NCBI RefSeq assembly: GCF_001653235.2
Contig: NC_035792.1
Location: 3,844,001-3,908,000 of the forward strand
Direction of reading: 5' to 3'
DNA: 64,000 nucleotides
Source of the DNA: Pochonia chlamydosporia 170
Lineage: Eukaryota > Ascomycota > Sordariomycetes > Hypocreales > Clavicipitaceae
A model generated the notes under the pieces. The model saw nothing but the letters and a program-made list of their open reading frames with translations, was not told where the DNA came from and made no database searches. Made by a program: the position numbers and the translations under genes. Within the stretch, counting starts at the first letter, position 1, and each line of letters starts with the position of its first letter. Positions 22,364 to 34,800 of this stretch are shown here, piece by piece.

Positions 22364-24163
22364 CTAAAAATGGTGAGCTTGGTCCCCATCAATCCTCTGG
22401 CCCATGGTCGTTTTCTCCTCATCGTATCCATCTTTTGAAGTATCATATGCAACATGCAAGTCATCAATCACCTCCCCAACCTCCATCCACGTATCACTCG
22501 TTTCTGGCACCGGAGAAATTTTGCAGAGTATCCAGTAGGTCAAGGAGGACACAATGAAGCCGCAGAAAAAGTTGAGATTGTAAATATACGTCGCCCCCTT
22601 GGGCACTTGTCGACCTACAGCGCCAGCGAATCCGACGACATTGATGAGAATGCCAGCAATATATGCGATGTAGCCACGCCAGTTGACACCAAACGTGTAA
22701 AAATAAGGTCCCGTTTTGCGTGCGTCGTAGAGTTCCTTGACATTCAGGTAGCCCTTCCGGACGAGATAATAGTCAGTAGACATGACGCCGGCAATAGAGC
22801 TGAGGAAAACGCTGTATGCTGAAAGATAGGTCGTAAAGTTGTTGGCACTGGTCAACAGGTTGTAAGGACACATGGCTAACCCAACGGCAGCGCAAATGTA
22901 TCCACCGCGTCGAATATTAATATATCGAGGAAGCAGGGCTGTCATATCTGTACCTGCAGATATTGAGTTGGCAGAAATATTGGTACCAAGTTGGGCCACG
23001 GCAAAGGCGAGGGAAATGACAAAGACGCCAAATCGTTGCGCTGCGCCGCCATCGTCTATAAAATTGCCCAATAAGCTGAGGGGATTCCATATTGGTTCGT
23101 TGTAAATGACCGTGGAAGATGACGATACAAAAATTCCAATCAATGAGGTGAAGGCGAACCCGATAGGAATTGCAAGTAGCTGCGACCAGATGGCATCCTT
23201 TGGCTTGCGAGCAAATCTCGTAAAATCTGAATCATTGATAATAAGAGTGGCAAAGTTTGCAATCGACGACATGATGCCCTTGACCATTTCCCATGCAAGA
23301 TCACTGCCATGCACTGTATTTGACTTCTTGATAATGGGACCAGCTCCGCCTGCACGCACAAGAGCCCATATCAAGAATGCAATGCCTGCTGGTGGCACAA
23401 AATACGCCTTGACAGTGAACAAGTGCCGGATTTTGTGAACAGGGAACCAAATGGCAGGTAGGGAGCAGAACCAGAAAATGAAAAACGACACAAAGTCGGG
23501 CGTACTCGACACTCCTGGTTCGAACGGGCCAGGCATCTGGGTACGATCCCAGGATTTCCAGATGGATCGAATCATCAGATACACGCAGTTGCCTCCGATG
23601 TATGCTTGTACGCCATACCAGATGCACGCTGCACGATAGTTTCCGCTTAGCATGGGACAGCATTTAATTATCGGAGTTACACAGCACTTACCCATGGCAG
23701 CACGATTAAAGACTGGCCACAAGCCGCCCCAGATGCCAAAGGACGCTCGATTCACGACCGGGAAACCGATGTGGTACATGGCACCGATGCGACCATTCAT
23801 AACGATGAAGCACGCTGCGATGGAATATCCTACCCAAACACATATCCAGGCTTGCCACCAAGACAGGCCGCCAATAATCATGGACGATGAAATCATCCAA
23901 GTGTTGATATTGTACGAATCGGCGATCCAAAATCCCACAAAATTCCACGGCCCCCACTGCCGCCTTTCCTTTTCAACGGGTTTCAAGTCATGATTTATGA
24001 GCTGCCAAGGCCAAAATATGAACAATGGTTAGATTGGTGGCCAAAGAATCTGTGCTTATGGAGAGAAGGTTCGGCATACCATGAGCTGAGAGGGAGTGAG
24101 CCCTTCTTCAGACTCTACTGCGAGCCTGTCCCCCCAGTCTTTCAACCTTTGGGAAACTGGCAT
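22364..24163 (-). CDS. NCS1-family nucleobase permease (Fur4/Dal4-like: uracil, uridine or allantoin)
   Basis: Predicted 552 residues, about 12 membrane helices. Three exons: 24163-24080 (MPVSQRLKDWGDRLAVESEE), 24001-23692, 23628-22364. The NCS1 signature runs NHDLKPVEKERRQWGPWNFVG, FWIADSYNINTW, then GRIGAMYHIGFPVVNRASFG, VFNRAAMACIWYG across the second junction, and INDSDFTRFARKPKDAIWSQ. The 63-nt second intron (23691-23629) must be removed to restore MACIWYG. These plasma-membrane proton symporters import uracil, uridine, allantoin or related compounds; the exact substrate cannot be read reliably. The C-terminal tail is acidic and Lys-containing, as in endocytosed permeases. Confidence 0.92.
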
Positions 24164-26047
24164 TATGATTGAGGAGTGGAATCAAGAGACAGATCAAAGG
24201 TTCAACTTGTGTACGCTGCAGATCGAAAAGGGAAAGAAAGCGAATAGAAACCCGACCCTCAGCAATATTGGGCTTGTGAAACACAAAGTGGTGGGGACAC
24301 GACAGTAGAATGCGACTCTGGCGCTGAACAAGCGGTCCAGGCCCTGGGCATTCAAATAATAAGATGTCAACTCGGTGGTTGTCACTGCTGGTATCGCAGA
24401 GGACTGGCCAGTCTCGGCTGGGAAGTCGACGGTATTTCAACAACTGTGGCCAAAGGAAAACAACCAGGTCATTCGGGTTGCCTTATGTCTTATCTTGCTG
24501 GTCAGGGGACGGGTCGGTGGCGTTTGTCCAACCTTGGGGTCTCGGACATGCAGCAGTAGAGACAGAGCAGAGCACAATGGTGAAGAATTGGCAATCTCGG
24601 CTGCAACCACGAGCCATGATCGCGTGTGCTATCATCCGTCGCGGGGCAATCAGGAGCAAGGATGGATGGAATGGATAAGGACTGTGGTCGCTTGCGTGTC
24701 GTATCAATTGCTATTTCTGAGGCCGGTAGTCGGTTGAATGGTGTCCGACGTGGCGGGCATGGGCAAGATACCAGACCAGGCTGTACGGAGTAATAAACGA
24801 GCCAAGGGGATTCGAGCTTATCATGGCTCAGTCGCGTGGGATGGCCTAACTTATCTCGAATGGCGGCGCCATGATGTGCACACCCATGTCGTAGCTCTGT
24901 ATCTTGGTTGCTCGCCCCGCGTTTTCGGATATCTGCAGCCAGCGTTTTGCGAGTTGCAGAATTCTTACTCGATCTCATCGAGTCAGCGCCCTGTGGCTGC
25001 TAATCGAGTGAGCCGATCCGTGTTGGTTGATTGGTTGCTGGAGTGGAGGCGGGGCTAGGGGGAACACAAGAAATTCATCACTCAAGCTGCCAGATACTGT
25101 AGCTAGATTGTTGAAAAAAATTAGAAAAATTTAAAGGCCGAAAGAAAAGAAGGGAAGGAATAGATCGAAATGTTGCGCGATAAATTTTGGCTACGTATCA
25201 AGAAGTGCCGCTTTCGTAACTGTGTAGGTGTAAACGACGAGCATTGCCAACTGTCCCATCGGTTGTCTTGAATGTCAACTCTGCCTTTGAAAACAACCAT
25301 GTGAATTTCTACAAAGTCCAGTGAGTATGAGCAACAGTTTGGCGATTGTTTGCAACGCCAGTCCTAACATTAATCCCCCTCATGCTTCGGCTACTTTATT
25401 TAACTTTCACCCATCATTGACTGGGCAAGGTTAGGGTTCTGTCATAATGGCAATTCACATGTGAAGAGGTTCTATCTTGCTGAGCTACCATTACTTTGGA
25501 TCGCAATGGCTATCCATCAAACAACAGTGGGAATGTCAAGGCAATTGCTCTCAAAATTGATATTAAATCCAAACTCACAATATGCCTGCGAATACACGTA
25601 AAACACACCGTATACCATGCCTTGAACACAACTGTCACATCGCCCGAGACGTCAACAGAAGGGATGTAGGGTAGTTAGGTCCATCGACTTGGGACCCCTC
25701 CGTGAACACCAAATTTCATGTCTCTCTCTGCCAGTCTCTGGTGCATGTGGACCCCTGAGCTCAGGGCTGCCCCGCGTCGCCAGCATTTATTGGAGCTTTT
25801 TCACACCATCGCGGCTTGTCACTACCGCCAGACAGAATCAAGGCTGGCTGGAGTTAATTGCTGTGAACCTGCTGTGCAGAAATATTCAGCTCGTGTAGCC
25901 TCTGGCACTTTTCCATCAACACGACAGGTGTCATCACACATCATAAAATATTTTTATTACCCCCGCGCTGGGCGTGTGTTCTCTCCTCCATCGACCAGAC
26001 CGCCCTTCGCCCATCTCCCCCGCCACGTCCAAAACAAACTTGACAAT
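24164..26047. other. Divergent intergenic, 1.9 kb
   Basis: Shared 5' region of the permease and Kap114 genes. CCAGACCAG motifs at 24771-24779 and 25994-26003. An open frame runs into the Kap114 start from 25718, but its composition and the conserved MEEQLVQLL start argue against an extension. Nothing else seen. Confidence 0.5.
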
Positions 26048-29000
26048 ATGGAGGAGCAACTCGTCCAGCTCCTCGCCAATATCCAGCTGCCGGACCAAGG
26101 ACCCCGACAACAGGCTGAAATCGAGCTTAAGCGTGCTCGAACGAATCCCGCGTATCCTGTATCACTGGCTAAGATCGCCTCTCACACATCTGTCAGTACT
26201 GGTGTTCGCCAGGCCGCTTTGACCTCCCTAAGGCAGTTCATTGAAAACAACTGGGCGGTTGGCGATCAGGACGACGAACCCATAATCCCGATAGACGATG
26301 ATACGAGAGCAGTGCTTAGGCAATCACTGCTTGATTTGGCATTGAGCCAAGAGGAGGATCGCAAGGTGAAAATCTCGGCGAGGTGTGTTCTACGCCGTGC
26401 TCCCAACATCACCACTATTCACCGCGTTGCCCCAAACAAGGTCCAGACTCCAGACACAACCCCATTGATACTGACTGTTGGCACTTTAGTTACGCGGTCG
26501 GCAAGATTGCCATCCACGACTTCCCTGAACAATGGCCAAACCTATTACCCACCGTCCTCCAGACAATCCCATCCGGCACCGATGCCCAGCTGCACGGAGC
26601 ATTGAGGGTCCTCGGCGACCTTGTCGATGAGAGCTTGAGTGAGGATCAATTCTTCTCTATGGCTCGTGATATTGCCAAGACCTTGACTGAGGTGGCCCTG
26701 AACGAGAACCGGAAACCCATGCTTCGAGCCTTGGCTATTTCCGTCTTCCGATCTTGCTTCGATTTGATGAACATGGTGAAGGACGACCACGCGAAGGAGG
26801 TCAAAGCATTTGCAGAGGAGCTTCTGGCACAATGGAACCCGTTTTTCATCAATGTCCTCAAGAGTCGTTTGCCCGAGGCTGATGTGAGCACTGGAACCCA
26901 GCCCGAGAGCTGGAACCACATAATTGCTCTCAAGCTGCAGGTTGTCAAGACCCTGCTGCGCATCCGCAGAGTCTTCCCGAACCTACTCCTTCCCCAGAGT
27001 ACCACCTTCTTCAGCGCTGTCTGGGAAGAGCTGAACCTGTTGCAGACCCCACACGACGAGCTTTACATCAAGACAAACGCCCAAGGCCGACTCGAGGACT
27101 CCGATAATCTTCCCTATACCTTGGACTTTCTTGTTCTGGAGGAGCTCGACTTCCTTAACCAGTGCTTTCGATCACCACCGGTCAAGGCAGAGTTGGATGG
27201 CCACCTACAGGCCCATGCTTCTGCTCAGGACGTACCTTGGATGGTTGAGATTATGAGGATGCTGGTGAGCTACTCACGCGTCACCCAAGAAGAGGAGGAG
27301 CTTTGGGATATTGACTGCTCCTTGTACCTGGCTGAAGAAACGTCAGTCACGGCCAACTACACAGCCAGAACTGCTGCCGGTGATTTATTGATCAAGATGG
27401 GAGAGTGGTTTAATGATAAGGCTGTTGATGGACTGTTTGGCTTTACCAAGACCCTGTTCCCTGGTGACGGATCCTTGTGGAGAAGCCAAGAATCCGCTCT
27501 GTTCCTTTTCACAATGCTCTTGAGCGACTTCCAAGACCTTAATAAGACCATTCCGGACGCTGTTGCTAGCGCCTATCTTGAACTTGTCGATTTTACCATC
27601 AACAAACCTGATGAGCCTCTCCTCCGTGCTCGCGGCTATCTTGTCGCTGGTATCATTGGCCGTTCTTTCCAAACTCCTCCGGCTCTGTTGGACCGAATGG
27701 TCCATGCCATCAAGAACGAAGAGTCGGAAGTCGTCCAAGTTGCTTGCATCAAGGCTATTGAAGGCTTAATCAACTCCGGACGAGTAGGCGCCGACCGACA
27801 AGTGGCAATCATTACTGCTATCCATTCGTACATGAATGACAAGGACCCCGCTGAGATGGAAGAAGCTGACGAACTCCTTGTTGTTCTTGCCGAGACGCTG
27901 CGTGCGGCAATTGGTCTGGATACCAAGATTGCGCTGTCTGGCGATATTCAATCCACTGACCTGTTGTTTATGCTTGCCAAACTTGGGGCCAGCAACTTCC
28001 AGGTTACCATGCTCATTTCAGAGGCCTTTGAGGATATTGTTGGCAGCCTCTCCGACAGCGCTTCTTTCGGAGCTCTCTGTGCTCGCACCTTACCGACACT
28101 CACTGGTGCGTTCGACGTGGCCAACATCACGGATGACAACCCTCTGGTCACCGTGGCTACTGAGCTGCTCGCTGTTCTGGCCGAAAACGGTTCTGAGCCA
28201 CTCCCCGATGGGTTCGTGGCTGCCATCTTCCCCAAGCTAAATCGTCTTTTGATGGAATCCGACGAAGGCGAAGTCCTACGACCTGGTTCTGAGATTGTTA
28301 AATGGGTTCTCTCTCACGACCATCAACAAGTGTTTAACTGGCAAGACGCAAACGGTCGATCTGGTCTCGAGGTCTGCTTGCACATCATTGACCGTCTACT
28401 CGGGCCAGCCATCGAGGATAACTCTGCTTCTGAAGTTGGTGGACTGGCTGCGGAGCTCGTGGAGAAGGCCGGTCAGGAACGCCTTGGACCGTTCCTGCCT
28501 CAGCTTTTGCAAGCGGTGGCGAATCGACTCGCATCGGCCCAGGCCGCTGCTTTTATTCAGTCTCTGATCTTGGTGTTTGCCCGACTCTCTCTCAACGGCG
28601 CTCAGGATGTTGTCGAGTTTCTCAGTCAGATCCAGATCAATGGCGATAGTGGACTACAGGTTGTTATGGCTAAGTGGCTTGAGAACTCTGTTAGCTTCGC
28701 AGGGTACGATGAAATTAGGCAAAAGTAAGGGGACTCTCTCCTGTCCACTTGGCTAAAATCGAGTGTGAGGAAAAAAAAATGCTGATTGTTGATTTAGCGT
28801 CATTGCTCTTTCGAAACTGTACGCCCTTAATGACTCCCGTCTCGCCCAGATCCAAGTCAAGGGTGACCTCATTGTCGGGGCTGATGACGGCAAGATTAAG
28901 ACTCGGTCACGGGCGAAGCAGAGTATGTATTGCTCCTTCACGCTGTTGAACACAGAACGTACCAATTTCCATGTACTAACCACCCTCGATAAACTAGACC

Positions 29001-29389
29001 CCGACCAATACACAATCATCCCCGCTCCCCTCAAGATTGTCAAGGTCTTAGTCGAAGAGCTTGCATCTGCCGCTGGTGCTGGTGCGGCTGCTAGCGCGGC
29101 TGCCGCCGCCATTGCCGCCGCGGACTTTGATGAGGACAACGACGAGGACGGCTGGGAGGATGACGATGATACCCTCGACCTCAGCCTGGCGGCTACCAAG
29201 GCTGACCTCATGTCTTTCATGGAGGGTGGTCCGCAGCGACGACCAGATGACGAAACTCATTCGTACCTGACGGATTTCTTCGTCCGATGCGGGCGCGAGA
29301 ACATTGCTAGCTTCCAGGACTGGTACAATATGCTTTCTGAAGACGAAAAGACGAGACTCAACCAGCTTGCCGACTCTGCGGGCCAGTAA
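26048..29389 (+). CDS. kap114: Importin beta family nuclear import receptor, Kap114/importin-9 type
   Basis: Predicted 1028 residues in four exons (26048-26382, 26490-28724, 28798-28922, 28998-29389). Yeast Kap114 carries TATA-binding protein and histones H2A-H2B into the nucleus. The N-terminus has the Ran-binding HEAT repeats (RQQAEIELKRA, VRQAALTSLRQFIENNW, YAVGKIAIHDFPEQWPNLLP). HEAT-like helices continue throughout. Near the C-terminus an Ala-rich run leads to a strongly acidic loop (DFDEDNDEDGWEDDDDTLDL) typical of histone-binding importin-9. The last exon ends NIASFQDWYNMLSEDEK. Length matches Kap114 (about 1000 residues). The start is chosen at the conserved MEEQLVQLL. Confidence 0.93.
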
Positions 29390-29869
29390 TCTGGTTTTGG
29401 GTTTGCGACAAAAGGAAAAGAAGGAAAAAGGCATTAAAAAGTACGTCGTGTTTGACATCGTTCCACGTACACTGGTCGATGAAAAAGCAACATGGACTTG
29501 CTCATCGGCCGAGTATGGTTCGAGTTGTGCATGAAAGTAAACCGAGCGAGTCATATTCTAAAATCAGCTAGACTGCTATATTGCTCTATGTGTGAAAAAA
29601 TATAAAACGTAGACAGCAAAACCTAATGGCTACATTTCCAAATGAAGAAAACAGAAATCACATAGTAATGGAGAACCAACGTCCCTTGAGGCATGTTCAC
29701 TGATATCGCAATGGCATGCAATAACTATTTCGTCACTCATTGTAATCATACACTATATGCGTTTCCTCCCGGGTTTGATACAAATCATACAGTTTTCGGG
29801 GACCAAACAGATTTCATAATACATGAGAGGCATTAGTTTTCTTCATTAAACCCCAAGTTCCGTCCAATC
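29390..29869. other. Convergent 3' region of kap114 and PI31 genes
   Basis: AT-rich 3' flanks; no gene seen. Confidence 0.5.
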
Positions 29870-31163
29870 TCAAATAATATGCCCTCCACCAAAGCCACCG
29901 CCAAAGCCTCCGTCTCCAGATCCACCAAATGGACCATTGCCTCGTCCTTGACCTTGGCCAGGGAATCTTGGTGCGCCTCCTGGCATGACGGGATCCCAAC
30001 GAGCGCCAGGAGGCGCTTGCGGGTCATAGGCTCCCGGGCCGCCCATACCGCCTTGTCCTTGTCCAGTAAAAAGAGGGTCATCAAAAGTCGGATGCATACC
30101 ACCAGGTGCTCCTGGATGTGGTAAGCCCCCAGGGACAAATGACCCTCGAAGCGGGTCGTGAGGGCCAAGTCCAGGAGGATTTAAGTCGTCGTGGCCAATA
30201 TTTAATGGATGACGCCCGCCCGGCATCACTACTGGCCCGCGCGGATGTGGTCTCAACATCTCATACTCATCTTCGAATCCAGGCAGCGGAAAGTCACCAA
30301 CCGGCGCACCAGGCCGAGGGCGAGCCATTTCGGGAAGTGGACCCTGTGGGTTGTAAGGAATGTTCGGATCGACAGTCGGATTGTAGGGACGGCGAGGGTT
30401 CTGCGCTTCTTGGGCTCGCCGCTCCGAGCGAGCTGTTTCCTCTGCGTCGGCAGTCTCTACATAACCTTCTCTCTGGAGCTTTGGGATGAGCTTTTGAACT
30501 ATCTTCACTTTGAGATCGTTCAACATATCTGTGCATATTTGTAAGTAGACGTGATTTTGTGGGGGCGGGTGCAAGTTGCATCTTGAATGAGAAGACCAGA
30601 ACCGTACCAGAGATTGCATTCTCCGAGACAAACGCCCGACGTAGCTTTTCGACCAAATTAGAGCGATCTTGTCCTTGATCCATGGATATCCGAATGGGAA
30701 GAGCACTTGAGTCAACAACATCGCGCACTGTGCGGTCGAATCGGTGGATGTTTTCATCGCCTACAGCTAAGCCTCGGACTTCGACTTTCGAACCCATGCG
30801 GTCGATGCGGAAAACGAACTGCATGGATGACTGCTTGTGCTTGTAGACAAAACTGAGAGAGCCGAATCCGGAATTCCATGCCGGTGGGAGGCGAGGTGCG
30901 AGAGATTCACACTCAGCTTTGAGAGAGGTCTTGGTCAGTGTATTTGGCAGGTCAGGACGTTTCTCGTCGCCTTGCTTACATATTGGCTTATCTTGGTCAA
31001 AACCACAGAGACGGAAGTTTAGCGCGGCCAGGTATGCATGAACAAGCAGAGCAATTGCCTCATAGGAGCTTGCTAGGTCTGAACTGTCATCACCTGGTTG
31101 ATGGGTCGGCAAAGCATCAGCCATGGCCTGTAACACGGCGCCGACAGTAAGGGTCGACGCCAT
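29870..31163 (-). CDS. Proteasome inhibitor/regulator PI31 (PSMF1-like)
   Basis: Predicted 404 residues, exons 31163-30608 and 30528-29870. PI31 binds the 20S proteasome and helps proteasome transport and assembly. The N-terminal FP domain contains AIALLVHAYLAALNFRLCGF, PPAWNSGFGSLSFVYKHKQS, MQFVFRIDRMGSKVEVRGLA. The C-terminal half is Pro/Gly/Arg-rich and disordered, with GFEDEYEMLRP, PLNIGHDDLNPPGLG and DPLRGSF, the HbYX-like/proteasome-binding region of the family. A further 63-nt segment (30979-30917) has donor GTAAGC, a CACTGAC branch and AAAG acceptor, and could be a stopless intron; removing it joins DKPI to SECESLAPRL and gives 383 residues. I keep the unspliced frame but regard the intron as likely. 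Confidence 0.9.
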
Positions 31164-31862
31164 GGCTGTGTCCTATGGTTATCACGAGATGTAGCTTCCG
31201 GTTTTTGTGGTAACTGATGATGAAATGATAGTTGAGGCTACCGGCCGACGATGAATGGAGAAGTCGTGGACACTGGGTGCTTGGGCAGAAGGTTGAAGAA
31301 GCTGGAGGCGGGGTTTGCTCACGTACAAGTGGGAAGGTGCGATCCCCAGTGGCGTCATGGCCTTGCTGCCTTCCACGTTTATCAACTCCTGGTCTTCAGC
31401 CCTATAAGTGGGACCCCCACCTTGGGACATGAGTCAACTTTGAAGAGCCAGATAAGCTTGTTGATTGACTTAAATAGACATGACGATTCGGGACAGTCTT
31501 ATTCGACTAGTATAAATACATTACATAGTATTAACTGACCTTGAAAGTACGTATTTAGATATATATATAGATAGACCAGATGGTTTAAGGCTCGGCAGCC
31601 ACACAAGTAGAACCCATGTGCATTGTGAGTTGTGACTCTTGCTTGCCCGAAATATTAAGCAGTGTCCATAGAATCTGCACACTTACTCTCTCTCTACATG
31701 CACAGGTTTGCGTAGGCAATATTGGCCAAGCCACCTTCTGTATACCATGTCACAGTCGATCTCTCACAGCAGGAAAGTGTGGCATTGAGAATAAAGTACA
31801 TTAGTAATGCGTGCGAACTCGACGGTCTAGTCCTTGCGTGCGAAAGGATTGTGTGATTATAA
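31164..31862. other. Intergenic with a short AT microsatellite
   Basis: PI31 promoter side and the 3' flank of the repeat-rich protein. An (AT)n tract lies at about 31558-31568. No gene seen. Confidence 0.5.
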
Positions 31863-34800
31863 TCAACCACTGCGACGACCGCGTCGTCGGAAACTTCCTC
31901 CTCCCGCGCCGCTGCCGGAGCCACCTCCAGAGCCTCCGCCAGAACCAGCTCCAGAGCCTCCGCCAGAACCACCGGCAGAACCTCCACCAGTGCCGCCTCC
32001 GGAACCAGCTCCAGAACCACCGGCAGAACCAGCTCCAGAGCCTCCGCCAGAACCACCGGCAGAACCTCCACCAGTGCCGCCTCCGGAACCAGCTCCAGAA
32101 CCACCGGCAGAACCAGCTCCAGAACCAGCTCCAGAACCACCCGCAGAACCAGCTCCAGAGCCGCCTCCAGAGCCGCCTCCAGAACCACCCGCAGAACCTC
32201 CACCAGTGCCGCCTCCGGAACCAGCTCCAGAACCACCGGCAGAACCAGCTCCAGAGCCGCCTCCAGAACCACCGGCAGAACCAGCTCCAGAGCCGCCTCC
32301 AGAACCACCGGCAGAACCAGCTCCAGAGCCGCCTCCAGAACCACCGGCAGAACCACCAGTGCCGCCTCCAGAACCAGCAGCAGAGCCTCCGGAACCGCCG
32401 CCAGTGCCACCGGCAGAACCAGCTCCAGAGCCGCCTCCAGAACCACCGGCAGAACCTCCACCAGTGCCGCCTCCAGAACCAGCTCCAGAACCAGCTCCAG
32501 AACCACCCGCAGAACCAGCTCCAGAGCCGCCTCCAGAGCCGCCTCCAGAACCAGCAGCAGAGCCTCCAGAACCAGCAGCAGAGCCTCCAGAACCAGCAGC
32601 AGAGCCTCCAGAACCAGCAGCAGAGCCTCCAGAACCAGCAGCAGAGCCTCCAGAGCCGCCTCCAGTGCCACCGCTAGAACCTCCGCCAGTGCCGCCTCCG
32701 GAGCCGCCGCTAGAGCCCTGTACTGAGGGACCGAAAGACCCCCCACCGGAACCGCCTGGTGCACCTGAGCTAGCAGGAGCTTTTGAGGACGCTGGGACGG
32801 ACGAAGCAGGCTTGCTGGAGGATTGAGGAGCAGAACTACTTGCGGGTTTAGAGCTTGACGGAGCAGCCGAACTGCTTGCTGGCTGAGAGCTTGAGGCAGC
32901 CGAGCTGCTAGCTGGTTTTGAGCTGCTGGGTTGGGAGCTTGAGGGAGCGGCCGAACTGCTTGCTGGTTGGGAGCTTGAGACAGCAGCCGAACTGCTAGCT
33001 GGTTGGGAGCTTGAGGGAGCGGCCGAACTGCTAGCAGGCTGAGAGCTTGAGGCCGCTGAACTGCTTGCAGGTTTAGAACTCGACGGAGCTGAAGAACTTG
33101 GTTGAGAGCTACTAGCTAGCTGTGAGCTTGAGATAGCCGAACTGCTAGCTGGCTTTGAGCTTGATGGAGCTGAAGAACTTGGTTGAGAGCTACTGGCTGG
33201 CTTTGAGCTGCTAGGTTGAGAGCTTGATGGTGCTGACGAGCTTGGCTGAGAGCTACTAGCTGGCTTTGAGCTTGATGGAGCTGAAGAACTTGGTTGAGAG
33301 CTACTGGCTGGCTTTGAGCTGCTGGGTTGAGAGCTTGATGGAGCTGAACTGCTAGCTGGTTTGGAACTCGAAGGAGCTGAAGAACTTGGCTGAGAGCTAC
33401 TGGCTGGCTTTGAACTACTAGGCTGGGAGCTTGCAGCAGCCGAACTGCTTGCAGGTTTTGAGCTGCTGGGTTGAGAGCTTGAGGCAGCTGAACTGCTAGC
33501 TGGTTTGGAACTCGAAGGAGCTGAAGAACTTGGCTGAGAGCTACTGGCTGGCTTTGAACTACTAGGCTGGGAGCTTGCAGCAGCTGAACTGCTTGCAGGT
33601 TTTGAGCTGCTGGGTTGAGAGCTTGAGGCAGCCGAACTGCTAGCTGGCTTTGAGCTTGATGGAGCTGAACTGCTAGCGGGTTTTGAGCTGCTGGGTTGAG
33701 AGCTTGAGGCAGCCGAACTGCTAGCTGGCTTTGAGCTTGATGGAGCTGAACTGCTAGCGGGTTTTGAGCTGCTGGGTTGAGAGCTTGAGGCAGCCGAACT
33801 GCTAGCTGGCTTTGAGCTTGATGGAGCTGAACTGCTAGCTGGCTTTGAGCTTGATGGAGCTGAACTGCTAGCGGGTTTAGAGCTGCTGGGCTGGGAGCTT
33901 GGCTGGGAGCTGCTTGCTGGCTTTGAGCTACTAGGTTGAGAACTGCTAATAGGCTTTGAAGAACTCGGCTGCGACGAGCTCGGTTGGGATGAACTGGGTT
34001 TCGAAGAACTTGGCTGAGATGAGCTAGGCTTTGAGCTTGGCTGTGATGAACTTGACTGCGACGAGCTTGGTTTCGAAGAACTTGCTTGAGAGGAGCTAGG
34101 CTTCGAAGAGCTGGGTTGAGAAGAGCTAGGGGGTGCTACAGAACTTGGCTTCGAGGAGCTTGGCTGCGACGAGCTCGGTTTCGAAGAACTCGGTTGAGAT
34201 GAGCTCGGTTGAGATGAGCTCGGTTGAGAGGAGCTGGGTTTCGAAGAACTTGGCTGAGATGAGCTAGGCTTTGAGCTTGGTTGTGATGAACTGGGCTTTG
34301 AAGAACTCGGTTGAGAGGAGCTAGGTTTCGAAGAGCTAGGGGGTACCACAGAACTTGGCTTCGAGGAACTTGGCTGCGAAGAACTTGGCTTCGAGCTCGG
34401 TTGAGAGGAGCTAGGCTTTGAGCTTGGCTGTGATGAACTGGGCTTCGAGGAGCTTGGCTGCGACGAGCTTGGCTTTGAAGAGCTAGGGGGTGCCACAGAA
34501 CTTGGCTTCGAGGAGCTTGGCTGCGACGAGCTGGGCTTCGAGCTCGGTTGTGATGAGCTGGGCTGTGATGAGCTCGATTTCATGCTAGACGGCCTCGAAG
34601 AGCTAAGACGCGATGAACTTGGCTGAGAACTACTAGGCTGCGATAAGCTTGATTTCGAACTTTTAGGGGGTGCTGAGCTAGATTTCGTGGACTGTGGTGG
34701 TGATGAGCTCTGCTTCCTGCTACTAGGGGATGATGAACTTGTCTTCGAGCTAGGTTTCGGAGAGCTAGTCTTCAAACTCGACTGCGCAGAGGTGGAACCA

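Noticed and set aside
25718..26047. N-terminal extension of Kap114 by 110 residues
   Set aside because: The conserved importin start MEEQLVQLL begins at 26048; upstream residues are unlike the family.
31811..32677. 288-codon Gln/Leu/Asn-rich frame on the plus strand
   Set aside because: Another frame of the same repeats; low complexity only.
31834..32826. 330-codon Pro/Glu-rich frame on the plus strand
   Set aside because: Exact antisense shadow of the Gly/Ser repeats of the secreted protein; no independent start or intron signals.
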